Below are positions 25,683 through 33,705 of a stretch of DNA of 64,000 bases, piece by piece. The position numbers and the translations under genes were made by a program. Within the stretch, counting starts at the first letter, position 1. The number at the start of each line of letters is the position of its first letter. The notes below the pieces were generated by a model. The model did no database searches. It was not told the origin of the DNA and was given only the letters and a program-made list of their open reading frames with translations. Source of the stretch: Bog-473 sp963828505 (lineage in GTDB: Bacteria > Actinomycetota > Acidimicrobiia > Acidimicrobiales > RAAP-2); the NCBI GenBank assembly GCA_963828505.1, contig CAWHFM010000011.1, positions 124,001 through 188,000 of the forward strand, in the 5' to 3' direction.

Positions 25683-25975
25683 GAAGCCGCGATCAACCAT
25701 TTCCATGCCGAACGAAGCAACAAGGCGATGGGCGTCGTCTCTTATGGCATCGTTGGGGATCCCCGAGCCGCTGAACGCCTTCGACTGATCGCCGGCGCGC
25801 CCAGATAGCGGACGTGCGAACGAACGTCGCTTTGTCATTCCTCGCCGGCTTTCAGAACCTCACCGACTTCGAGCCTGGTCAGCATCACGGTCAGGCGTTC
25901 GACACCGTGATCGGTGAGGTACTGTCATGGGGCGCGGCGCTCGCACCGTCGCGCAGGACCGCCAACGCTGCGTGA
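25683..25975 (+). pseudogene. 3' relic of an NADPH-dependent FMN reductase
   Basis: Frame 1 reads INHFHAERSNKAMGVVSYG and then RAAERLRLIAG up to a TAG. A neighbouring frame continues with IADVRTNVALSFLAGFQNLT and ends GEVLSWGAALAPSRRTANAA at TGA (25973-25975). Together these are the C-terminal half of a flavodoxin-like NADPH:FMN/quinone reductase (the K-x-x-x-x-x-SYG and A-x-x-x-LR signature). The first half, with the FMN phosphate loop, is missing and one frameshift separates the two pieces. It sits just upstream of alkA. Confidence 0.65.
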
Positions 25976-25990
25976 GGGTGGTAAACGAAG

Positions 25991-26677
25991 GTGTCAGCAC
26001 GTAGGGGCTCTCAATCGGGCGTCGATGAACGGAGGGTTCAACTTCGGTCGGCTCAGAACCATCTCCGCAAGGTGGATCCGGTGATCGGACGGCTCATTGA
26101 GCAACGCCCGGACTTCGATCCGCATGCGTGGCTGGACGAACTCCCGCCGATGGACCTGTTCGGGTCGCTTCTCTTTCAGATCACCGGCCAACAGCTGTCA
26201 GTCGCTGCGAACAGACGAACCATTGAGCGCGTCACGGCGCTCTTCGGAGGACACTTGCCCTCCCCCGACGAGTTATTGGCGGTCGAACCCGGTGCACTGC
26301 GAGCTGCGGGACTTTCGTGGCGCAAGGTCGGGACGCTGCGAGATCTGGCCGAACGCCTCTCGGATGGTCGATTGGACACGAAACGTCTTAAGGGGCTGCC
26401 AGACGACGAGTTCATCACGGAGCTGACGGCCGTTCCGGGTATCGGGCCGTGGACGGCACAGGGCGCATTGCTCGTTGCCCTCCGACGGGAGGACGTCGTT
26501 CTGCCGGGCGATCTCGCATTGCGCAAAGCGGTGCGCAGTGCCTATCGCCTCGATCATCTACCCAGTCAGGAGGAGGTGCTCGAGATCGCCGAGAAATGGC
26601 GCCCGTTCCGCAGCCTCGCCACGTCCTATCTCTTCTCCGCCACGCTCGAGCCCGGCAACGTCAAGGCAACGTCATGA
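25991..26677 (+). CDS. AlkA-type DNA-3-methyladenine glycosylase (HhH-GPD)
   Basis: 228 residues from a GTG. The helix-hairpin-helix ELTAVPGIGPWTAQGAL (about 144-160) and the catalytic aspartate D174 in VLPGDLALRKAV are intact. QITGQQLSVAANRRTIERV matches the N-terminal helices of AlkA/3-methyladenine glycosylase II. It removes alkylated bases in base-excision repair. The N-terminal TBP-like domain of E. coli AlkA is absent, as in the compact bacterial forms. It is flanked by decayed genes on both sides. Confidence 0.9.
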   Translation: MSARRGSQSGVDERRVQLRSAQNHLRKVDPVIGRLIEQRPDFDPHAWLDELPPMDLFGSLLFQITGQQLSVAANRRTIERVTALFGGHLPSPDELLAVEPGALRAAGLSWRKVGTLRDLAERLSDGRLDTKRLKGLPDDEFITELTAVPGIGPWTAQGALLVALRREDVVLPGDLALRKAVRSAYRLDHLPSQEEVLEIAEKWRPFRSLATSYLFSATLEPGNVKATS

Positions 26678-26818
26678 CCATCCCGGCGCCATGCAACTCA
26701 GGGACCGATCGGATTACAGGCGGCATCGATCAGGTTGCGGGAGCCGAGTACTCGTGAGCCGACCTGACGGCGGCTGAACCCCTGGTGCGGTGGTGGTCAC
26801 GAATCGCCGATCGTTCAC

Positions 26819-27308
26819 ATGACCAACACCCGTAAAGCGCGGGTGAACTGCTTTCACCCGTTCAGGAAATCCTGTGGCGGCCGACTGTGCGCCTCCTCAC
26901 CACTCTTCCATCGCGCCTCGACGCCGACCTGGTGCGGGGAGTAGGACTCACGGCCAGCGAGTACGCAGCCCTTGCGAATCTATCCGATGCGCCCAATCAC
27001 GAGCTTCGAATGACCGACCTGGCCGAAGCCACCGGACTGTCGGCGAGCCGGACAACACGCCTCGTTGATTGTTTGCAGGAACGCGGCCTGCTGGCCAAAG
27101 TTGCCAGTCCCGCCGATGCGCGAAGCATCCGCGCAGAATTGGGTCAAGGGGGATGGCAAAGCTGAAGCTTGCCCGGCAGGTCCACGTGGAGATCGTCCGC
27201 AATCGTTTCTTCGACCACATCGACTCTTCGTCGATCAGGCAACTTGTAAACGCTTTGTCCACCGTGGCCCGCCAACTCGAGGACAGCTCGCGGCGAGCCA
27301 TGAAATAG
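26819..27308 (+). pseudogene. Decayed MarR-family regulator, paralogue of the intact marR
   Basis: Pieces in different frames align along the whole intact MarR at 27437: ELLSPVQEILWRPTVRLLTT, then RLDADLVRGVGLTASEYAAL, LRMTDLAEATGLSASRTTRL and ADARSIRAELGQGG. After a shift in a run of five Gs (near 27149-27153) it continues MAKLKLARQVHVEIVRNRFF and ends at a TAG (27306-27308). A second shift separates the ATG at 26819 from the first piece. With at least two frameshifts and no usable start, it cannot make a full repressor. It arose by tandem duplication. Confidence 0.8.
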
Positions 27309-27405
27309 ACATCCTGCGGTTGCCGCCCGAGGATCGGAATCCCCTGGCCCACGGAGTTCGGGCATCGCTGTCCTGGCTGACGCCCTCTGGTAGGTCCGTC
27401 CCACA

Positions 27406-27424
27406 ATTGCTTCGATAAGCAAGT
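27406..27424 (+). promoter_or_regulatory. Putative MarR operator in the marR promoter
   Basis: ATTGCTT-CGATAA-GCAAGT, also readable as the perfect inverted repeat TTGCTT-CGAT-AAGCAA (27407-27422). It ends 12 bases before the marR ATG, a position suited to autorepression. The same layout occurs at 25462-25481 and 28643-28661. Confidence 0.65.
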
Positions 27425-27436
27425 TATTCTGAGCAG

Positions 27437-27895
27437 ATGACGAAGGTCGAGCCACTTTCCCCAGCAGAAGAAGCCCTGTGGCGGGCGATCATGCGCATTG
27501 TCAAGGTACTGCCTCGATGCCTCGACTCCGACCTGATCCACGGTGCTGGTGTGAGCGCGAGCGATTACACGACGATCATGCATCTGTCCGAGGCACCCAA
27601 CCGTGAGCTCAGGATGAGCGACCTCGCCAGCGCGACCGGGCTCTCCGCCAGCCGGATGACCCGCCTGGTCGATGATCTTCAATCACGTTCTCTGGTGACG
27701 AAGGTGGCGAGCTCGACCGATGCTCGAGGCAATGTGGCGAGACTGACGCCGCGAGGTATGGCGAAGTTGAGGGCAGCCTGGCCTGTGCATCTGTCAAGTG
27801 CCCGTAGTCGATTCTTCGATCACATGGACACCACCGAGATCAAGCTCGTTGCGGTTGCAATGTCGGCGGTGGCCGATCAACTCGAGGACGATTAG
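27437..27895 (+). CDS. MarR-family transcriptional regulator (intact copy)
   Basis: 152 residues. The winged HTH runs from about 55 to 110: LRMSDLASATGLSASRMTRLVDDLQSRSLVTKVASSTDARGNVARL, with the DxRxxxxxLT wing ending in RLTPRGMAKL. N- and C-terminal helices form the dimer. It probably represses itself and the two flanking YcaC-like hydrolase units through the shared inverted site. Natural inducers of MarR proteins are often phenolic or oxidant molecules, which would fit a detoxification island. A decayed twin lies just upstream. Confidence 0.92.
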   Translation: MTKVEPLSPAEEALWRAIMRIVKVLPRCLDSDLIHGAGVSASDYTTIMHLSEAPNRELRMSDLASATGLSASRMTRLVDDLQSRSLVTKVASSTDARGNVARLTPRGMAKLRAAWPVHLSSARSRFFDHMDTTEIKLVAVAMSAVADQLEDD

Positions 27896-27966
27896 CTGGC
27901 CCTCGACGCGAGGACGCCTGAGGACCGTTCGTGCGCTCTTCCCGGGCACCTCGAGACTGGACTTGC

Positions 27967-28584
27967 TCATAGTCCCTTCTGAAGTCGGGACGTCAGCACG
28001 ATGTCCACGACGTCTGGAACCGTGTCCGTTCGTGCCCAATCGCGCTGCAGCTCGCAGGCGAGGGACACCCATCCGATCGGCTGGGCGCCCGCTTGGACGA
28101 TGCGCTCCAATCCCGCCCGGTGAGCCTCGGGCGACGTGCCGCCCACAGCATCGACGACTGGAAAGACCTCGTAGCCGTCTCGGAGAGCATCGAGAGCTGG
28201 GAAGGTGAGGCAGACCTCGGTCCACAACGCCGTCATGATCAGCTTCTTTCGCCCGGCGGCCTCGACCGCCTGTCGGAATTCCACGTCCTCCCACGAATTG
28301 ATTTGAGTTCGGTCGATCTCCTCGTTGTCCGAGAGGACTTCCTTCAGCTCGGAAAGCGTCGGCGGCTGGCCATTTGCCGCAACGTTCACCGTCGACAAGA
28401 CAATGGGGAGGTCGTAGGCTTTCGCGAGCCGGGCGACGCTCACGATGTTCCGAATCAGGAGGTCGTGATCCATCGACGTCACTGCGGCTAGTTGGCTCGG
28501 TTGGTAGTCGATGACGAGAAGGGAGGCGTTCTGCGGTGTCAAGAGCGGGTCTGTCAGCGGATCACGTATTGGTTCACTGGTCAT
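27967..28584 (-). CDS. YcaC-like isochorismatase-family hydrolase (copy 2)
   Basis: 205 residues. The triad is D26 (LLVIDYQPS), a lysine in GRKKL (about 113) and C125 in ALWTEVCLTFPAL. The sequence follows copy 1 through most of its length (for example IVLSTVNV, EVFPVVDAVGGTSPEAHRAGLERI). It is convergent with marR; its own promoter region carries the third MarR-type site about 60 bases upstream. With copy 1 it suggests two related substrates under one regulator. Confidence 0.88.
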   Translation of the reverse strand: MTSEPIRDPLTDPLLTPQNASLLVIDYQPSQLAAVTSMDHDLLIRNIVSVARLAKAYDLPIVLSTVNVAANGQPPTLSELKEVLSDNEEIDRTQINSWEDVEFRQAVEAAGRKKLIMTALWTEVCLTFPALDALRDGYEVFPVVDAVGGTSPEAHRAGLERIVQAGAQPIGWVSLACELQRDWARTDTVPDVVDIVLTSRLQKGL

Positions 28585-29021
28585 GGTCCTGGCTCCTCAT
28601 CCTCGAACCGGCTGGTCCGGCTCGACGGAACAGTAGACATTGATTGCTTGCTAACGCAAGTATACGGCGAGGTGGCGGAACGGGCCGCTCCCCGACGATG
28701 CGGAGTACGGCCTGAACGGCTGGACCGCGGTGACCGACCGAGGACGGAGGAACGTGCGGCCGTCATCGTGAGGACGAAGGGCTGTGATTAGGACCTGCGA
28801 TCACTTCGGCCACCTCCGCTCGTTGCACACCCCGACCTCAGGCGGCGACGAATCCCCGGGATAGGGAAACCACGCCATCGAGCACTTCTTCGGATCCGCC
28901 CATTCCCTCATCCGGCCCGACGAACCGTGTGAGGATCGGTACTGTCGTCAGATCGACGAGCGGGCACTTGAGCTCAAAAGGTGCACCGCCCGCTCCTTCG
29001 GACCCGTAGGCTCCCGCTGTC
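28585..29021. other. Divergent intergenic region
   Basis: About 440 bases between hydrolase 2 (minus) and the TrxR-like gene (plus). The MarR-type site at 28643-28661 is the only signal I can support. A 61-codon frame on the minus strand has no ribosome site and no recognisable motif. Confidence 0.45.
28643..28661 (+). promoter_or_regulatory. Putative MarR operator, hydrolase-2 promoter
   Basis: ATTGCTT-GCTAAC-GCAAGT, including the inverted repeat CTTGC-TAAC-GCAAG. About 60 bases upstream of the hydrolase-2 ATG. It differs from the hydrolase-1 site at only two of 19 positions. Confidence 0.65.
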
Positions 29022-30308
29022 ATGTCCCTGTTCGACTACGACACTCGGCCTGCGACCCCGGGCGTTGTGTTGGTGGACACGGGGACGTCGGCAGCGGCGT
29101 ACCGGATCCGCGACTTTCTCAGCCGGAACAGCTGCCAGTACGAATGGGTCGACATCACGGACTCAGAGAGAGTGCGCGCCATTCTCGGAAACGCCGAGCT
29201 GGACGCACGATCGCTGCCGGTCTGCGTGCTCCCCGATGGCACTCAGCTCTCCCCCGCAACACTGGAACAGGTGGCAGCCGGCCTCGGAATGATGTCGGGA
29301 CCATCGCGCTCCGAATACGACCTGACCATTGTGGGGGCAGGCCCAGCCGGTCTCGCTGCCGCGGTCTACGCCGCATCCGAGGGCCTTCGGGCGTTGGTCC
29401 TCGAAGCCATAGCTCCCGGCGGCCAGGCGGGTACGACTTCGATGATCGAGAACTACCTGGGGTTTCCCAACGGCATCAGCGGAAGTGAGTTGGCGACCCG
29501 CGCCGTCGCCCAGGCCCGTCGATTCGGAGCAGAGATACTCCTGGCCCGACCGTTGGTCGGCATCTCGACGGAGGGCTCTCGGTACGGAGCGCTTCTGTCC
29601 GATGGGACGAAAGTTCTCGGACGAACGCTCCTCCTGGCGAGCGGGGTGGAGTGGAGACGTCTGGAAGTACCCGGAATCGAAGAGCTGCTCGGCGCCGGCG
29701 TCTACTACGGAGCAGGACCGAGCGAAGCCCTCGGCTGTGCCGGAGCACATGTCGTCGTCGTCGGTGGAGGGAATTCTGCCGGTCAGGCGGTCGTACGGTT
29801 CTCCCGTTATGCGATGAAGGTGACACTCCTCGTCCGCGGGCCAGACCTCGCCGCCTCCATGTCGAAGTATCTCATCGACGCGATCGCGGGTATCTCCAAT
29901 GTCGACGTGCGAACGGGAACCCAGGTTGTGGACGTCACCGCCGAGGGTCACCTGCAGGAGGTTCTGGTCACATCGCCGGGCAGTCAGACTGCGCAACACC
30001 TGCGCGCCGACGCCCTGTTCATCTGCATCGGGGGCGAGCCGCGAACCGACGCAGTCGGTGGGACAGGACTCGTGATCGACAATGCCGGCTTCGTCACGAC
30101 GGGAAGTGATCTGGCCTCGTACCCCCAAGTCACGACAGGATGGGGCATGCCTCGGCCTCCTCTCCCCCTCGAAACGAACCTTCCCGGCCTTTTCGCTGCC
30201 GGCGACGTCAGGCGTGGATCGATCAAGCGCTGTGCGGCGGCTGTCGGCGAGGGTTCGATGTCGGTTGCTCTGGTGCACCAAAGGCTGGCGGAGATCGGCG
30301 GTGAGTAG
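29022..30308 (+). CDS. Thioredoxin-reductase-like FAD protein lacking both redox CXXC motifs
   Basis: 428 residues. An N-terminal glutaredoxin-like domain (about 1-95; cis-Pro in RSLPVCVLPDGTQL) has TGTSAAA where the CXXC would be. The FAD domain starts at YDLTIVGAGPAGLAAAVYAASEG; GGQAGTTSMIENYLGFPNGISG is TrxR-like, and the NADPH motif is VVVVGGGNSAGQAVVRFS. The thioredoxin-reductase CATC segment is replaced by GAGVYYGAGPSEALGC. It cannot pass electrons by the usual disulfide relay. The LUD gene overlaps its end by eight bases and a ZnF-UBP protein follows, so these act together. Confidence 0.85.
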   Translation: MSLFDYDTRPATPGVVLVDTGTSAAAYRIRDFLSRNSCQYEWVDITDSERVRAILGNAELDARSLPVCVLPDGTQLSPATLEQVAAGLGMMSGPSRSEYDLTIVGAGPAGLAAAVYAASEGLRALVLEAIAPGGQAGTTSMIENYLGFPNGISGSELATRAVAQARRFGAEILLARPLVGISTEGSRYGALLSDGTKVLGRTLLLASGVEWRRLEVPGIEELLGAGVYYGAGPSEALGCAGAHVVVVGGGNSAGQAVVRFSRYAMKVTLLVRGPDLAASMSKYLIDAIAGISNVDVRTGTQVVDVTAEGHLQEVLVTSPGSQTAQHLRADALFICIGGEPRTDAVGGTGLVIDNAGFVTTGSDLASYPQVTTGWGMPRPPLPLETNLPGLFAAGDVRRGSIKRCAAAVGEGSMSVALVHQRLAEIGGE

Positions 30309-30954
30309 CACCGCGATGCCCCGAGACCTCACCGCGCAAGCCGTCACCGAGTTCTCGCAACTCAGCTCACCCGATCGCATCGCTGCTGTCGCGGAAGCCC
30401 TCGAGCACAACGGCGTTCGGACCTTCGTGGTCCAGTCGGGCGATGAAGCGAGAACCAAGGTTGATTCGTTGATTCCTCTCGGCGCAGAGGTCTTCAACAA
30501 CACTTCACGCACGCTCGAATCGATCGGCGTGGCGGATGACATCGAGCGATCCGGACGATACGTGCCGCTCCGTTTGCGCCTCTTCCAGATGGACCGGGAA
30601 ATGCAGGCTCGCGAAATGCGGATCCTTGCCGCTTCACCCGACTTCGTCGTCGGAAGCGTACACGCCGTGACCGAGGGAGGGTCGTTGCTCGTTGCCTCTG
30701 CGAGTGGAAGCCAACTGGGTCCGATCGTGTCTGGAGCCGAACAAGTCATCCTCGTCATCGGGGGTCAGAAGATCGTCCCTGACCTCGAAACCGGGATCCG
30801 GCGAATCCTCGAATACTCATTCCCGCTCGAGGACCGGCGGGCACGAGAGGCGTATGGCGTTCCGAGCGGAGTAAACAACATCTTGATCATCAACCACGCG
30901 GTTGCGGCTGACCGAATTACCGTGATCCTCGTCCACGAAGCGCTCGGGTTCTGA
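30301..30954 (+). CDS. LUD-domain protein (LutC/YkgG-like)
   Basis: 217 residues from a GTG that overlaps the TrxR-like stop by eight bases; an ATG at 30316 is an alternative. The LUD domain covers most of the chain: RTFVVQSGDEARTKVDSLIPLGAEVFNNTSRTLESIGV, then SPDFVVGSVHAVTEGGSLLVASASGSQLGPIVSGAEQVILVIGGQKIV. These residues form the ribose-isomerase-like fold of the LutC/YkgG proteins, which in lactate oxidation work with Fe-S and FAD subunits. LutA and LutB are absent, so it is not a lactate system. Function here unknown. Confidence 0.85.
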   Translation: MSSTAMPRDLTAQAVTEFSQLSSPDRIAAVAEALEHNGVRTFVVQSGDEARTKVDSLIPLGAEVFNNTSRTLESIGVADDIERSGRYVPLRLRLFQMDREMQAREMRILAASPDFVVGSVHAVTEGGSLLVASASGSQLGPIVSGAEQVILVIGGQKIVPDLETGIRRILEYSFPLEDRRAREAYGVPSGVNNILIINHAVAADRITVILVHEALGF

Positions 30955-31043
30955 TGCAATCGATTCGGAGGGTCCAGCCCGGCGCACTTAGTGGCAGGAC
31001 AGAGGGTGGTAACTCGGTCGGCGGCCGGAAGGAGAACACCACT

Positions 31044-31142
31044 ATGGCAAGCTTGCCCGAATTCCTTGAGTGCCTCGGGCAGCACTCACTAGCTACAGAT
31101 TGCGTCGAATCGGCTGATGCGATGACGCAGAGGGGACGCTAA
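31044..31142 (+). CDS. Small 32-residue protein coupled to the ZnF-UBP gene
   Basis: The ATG follows GGAAGGAG by nine bases, and its TAA is immediately followed by the ATG of the zinc-finger gene. The sequence starts MASLPEFLECLGQHSLATDC. There is no family I recognise. Its ribosome site and exact junction support translation, as a leader for coupling or as a small protein. Confidence 0.45.
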   Translation: MASLPEFLECLGQHSLATDCVESADAMTQRGR

Positions 31143-31487
31143 ATGACGGATGAAGAGATCGATACCACGATCCCACCTACTGGTACGGGATGCGTCGAAT
31201 GTGAGAAGGCCAGCGGTTGGTGGCTCCACCTACGACGGTGCGCGAAATGTGGCCACATCGGATGTTGTGACAACTCTCCCGCCCAGCACGCGACGAAACA
31301 CGCCCACGAATCAAGCCACCAGATCATCGCGAGCTTCGAGCCTGGCGAGGACTGGTTCTATGACTACCGGACGGACGACTTTTTGACCGGTCCGGCTCTT
31401 GCTCCGCCGACTGATCATCCTCTCGATCAACCAGTGCCCGGCCCGAGGGGACGTGTCCCACCCGACTGGCAGCAACGACTGCACTAA
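31143..31487 (+). CDS. UBP-type zinc-finger protein
   Basis: 114 residues. Candidate zinc ligands are C17, C20, C33, C36, C41 (or C42), H49, H53 and H59 in GCVECEKASGWWLHLRRC, AKCGHIGCC and QHATKHAHESSHQI. This is the ZnF-UBP fold that in eukaryotes binds the free C-terminus of ubiquitin. Bacterial copies are often beside TrxR-like or NDH-type flavoproteins, as here. A tail rich in Pro and Asp follows. Ubiquitin binding should not be assumed. It is the fourth gene of the TrxR-like cluster. Confidence 0.85.
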   Translation: MTDEEIDTTIPPTGTGCVECEKASGWWLHLRRCAKCGHIGCCDNSPAQHATKHAHESSHQIIASFEPGEDWFYDYRTDDFLTGPALAPPTDHPLDQPVPGPRGRVPPDWQQRLH

Positions 31488-31646
31488 TAGCGGCTGGTGG
31501 CCGTGGGAGTCTCGGATGGACACCTGGGTTCGGAGAAGTGAGCGAATCGACCTCCGAGGCCGCACGGACTCAGCAGGTGCATCGCACCTCTCAGCCGCAA
31601 GCAGCGGCAGGACGCCCTGTTGGACGGCGGGAGGCGACCTGGTGGC

Positions 31647-32996
31647 TTATTGCTCCAACCCGGATCCGTGTTCCATGACCCGTGATCCGCCCTTCCCGGC
31701 TATCCACCGGCCTGTCAGCGCCCTTTCGTAGCGCCCGCGTCCGACGAAGCTGACCGCCCAACGAGCCAAGGCGCCGAACCGGTTCTTGAAGCCGGTCAAG
31801 AACGCCAGGTGGACCACCAACCACAGTAGCCATCCGACAAAGCCACCTACCTCTACGAAGCCGATCTTTGCCACCGCGCCGAAACGGGAGACCACTGCCA
31901 GCGTGCCGAGGTCTCGATACCGGAAGCGCCGCGACGGCTTGCCGTCCAGGCGGCGCCGAATGGTGCGTGCAGCATGCACCCCGGACTGGATGGCGACTTC
32001 GGCCACGCCGGGGAGGTCGCGGTCGCCGAGCCCCATGAGGTCCCCGACCACGAAGACTTCGGGATGGCCCGGGAGCGAGCAGTCGGGAGCGACCTCCACT
32101 CGGCCGGACCGGTTGAGTTGAGCCCCGGCGCCAGCCGCCAAGTCGGCGCCGATTCCCGCCGCCCGCATTCCGGCCGCCCACACCTTGGTCGCGGCCTCAA
32201 CGCGCTGGGTCGTCTTGTCTGACTTCGTGATCACCACGCCACGCTCGTCGATGTCCGTCACCATCGCTCCGAGGTGCACCTCGACTCCCATCTGACGCAG
32301 GTCCCGTTCGACCCGAAGTGACAGATGAGTCCCCATCGATTGGACCAGATGATCAACACCCTCGACCAGGACGACTCGGGCGTGGCGAGGATCGATGCGC
32401 CGGTAGTTGTTCCGCAGCGCCCGCTGAGCGAGCTCTCGGAGCTGCCCGGCCATTTCCACCCCGGTGGGGCCCCCACCAACGATGACGAAGGTCATGAGGC
32501 GACGGCGTTCCGCGTCGTCTGTCGCGGCTTCGGCCAGCTCAAACGCTCCAAAGATCCGGCCGCGCAGAGTCAGCGCATCGTCGAGCGATTTCATGGTGCA
32601 GACGTAGGGCTTGAACTCCTCGTGTCCGAAGTAGGAGGTCTCGGCACCGCATGCCACGATCAGGCTGTCATATGGGATCTCCATCGAATGTCCGAACTCG
32701 TCGGCGTGTACCACACGGGCCTCGACGTCGATCCGTTGCACTTCTGCCATGACCACCCTGGTGTCTGGATACCCGCGGAACACGTCGCGGATCGGTGGGG
32801 CGATCTGGCCTTCGGAGAGAATCCCGGTGGCCACCTGATACAGCAACGGCTGAAAGAGGTGATGGTTCCTCCGGTCCAGCAGCGTGACCGAGACGGCAGC
32901 CCCCTTGAGGGCGCGGGCAGCGAAGAGACCGCCGAAACCACAGCCGATGATCACGACGTGGTGGCGGAGCTGTGGGTCCGCGTTATTCGCGTTCAT
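31647..32996 (-). CDS. ndh: Type II NADH dehydrogenase (NDH-2-like)
   Basis: 449 residues from the ATG at 32996. Two Rossmann motifs are present: HVVIIGCGFGGLFAARAL for FAD (about 13-30) and MTFVIVGGGPTGVEMAGQL for NADH (about 163-181). The quinone-pocket loop is present as VGDLMGLGDRDLPGVAEVAIQSG. A C-terminal hydrophobic segment, VGWLLWLVVHLAFLTGF, tethers it to the membrane. It oxidises NADH and reduces quinone without pumping protons. It is convergent with the TrxR-like/UBP cluster. The upstream SDR relic reads into its frame without a stop. Confidence 0.9.
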   Translation of the reverse strand: MNANNADPQLRHHVVIIGCGFGGLFAARALKGAAVSVTLLDRRNHHLFQPLLYQVATGILSEGQIAPPIRDVFRGYPDTRVVMAEVQRIDVEARVVHADEFGHSMEIPYDSLIVACGAETSYFGHEEFKPYVCTMKSLDDALTLRGRIFGAFELAEAATDDAERRRLMTFVIVGGGPTGVEMAGQLRELAQRALRNNYRRIDPRHARVVLVEGVDHLVQSMGTHLSLRVERDLRQMGVEVHLGAMVTDIDERGVVITKSDKTTQRVEAATKVWAAGMRAAGIGADLAAGAGAQLNRSGRVEVAPDCSLPGHPEVFVVGDLMGLGDRDLPGVAEVAIQSGVHAARTIRRRLDGKPSRRFRYRDLGTLAVVSRFGAVAKIGFVEVGGFVGWLLWLVVHLAFLTGFKNRFGALARWAVSFVGRGRYERALTGRWIAGKGGSRVMEHGSGLEQ

Positions 32997-33033
32997 GATG
33001 CTCCGACGAAGCCGAGAACGAAATCGCTCATGC

Positions 33034-33705
33034 AAGTATTCGCCTGTGAAGCGAAACTCTGCCTGCCAGGGACCATCGGAATGGACGACCTCCCAATAGC
33101 GCTTTGCGATAATCCGGGATCGAAGGCGGTGCGGAGATCTGTCATGATCGTCAATGTCGCAGGGATGATCGGGCTAAATCGGTGAGAGGGGGGGGACGGA
33201 GCGCCGCTTTGCCGAGAGAAACGGTGGCAAGGGCCGGGATCGGATGATCTGCGAAACCGCCACCCGTCACGATGATGGTGCCGGAGCCGGCGGCCCTCAT
33301 GGCTGCAGAGGCGACCTGCGTCACGACGATGGCGCCGATGACGTCAACCGCATAGGCCGTCTGCAGGTGCTCGACGCTCGAGCTCAAGAGATTGTCCGGA
33401 GCGCCTATGACCGCGTTGTAGATGATGAGCCCGGGCGCGCCCTGCTCTTTGTAGAGCTGCGCCATCCGAGCCCGCAAACCTTCAGGGTCGCTGGCATCTG
33501 CCGCGATCGTGTCAATCCGAGCTCCGGTGTCAGCCAGGCTGGAAGCGAGATCGCGGAGTCCGTCCGTGCTGCGAGCCACCAAGGTCACTCGATAGCCGCC
33601 GTCGGCGAAGCGACGAGCCACGGCCATGCCGAGACCCGGCCCCGCACCGATCAGCAGGAGGTGGCGGTTGTCGACAGAGGAGCCAGATACTGAGTCGTCG
33701 GGCAC
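33034..33705 (-). pseudogene. Frameshifted short-chain dehydrogenase/reductase
   Basis: Frame 0 (33151-33705) gives LLLIGAGPGLGMAVARRFAD, an SDR nucleotide-binding start, up to SLGKAALR. Past a run of seven Gs (33188-33194) the family C-terminus is split over two other frames: FSPIIPATLTIMTDLRTAFDPG and then RIIAKRYWEVVHSDGPWQAE, ending in FRFTG. These are the expected end of a small SDR of the type ending W-x-x-E-(Y/F)-R-F-T-G. At least two shifts are needed. The last frame has no stop before the NDH-2 start. Confidence 0.65.

Noticed and set aside
28838..29023. A 61-codon minus-strand frame whose ATG overlaps the TrxR-like ATG
   Set aside because: No ribosome site and no recognised sequence; overlapping divergent starts can occur by chance.
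30301..30954. Lactate utilisation operon based on the LUD protein
   Set aside because: LutA and LutB are absent and the neighbours are a TrxR-like flavoprotein and a zinc finger.
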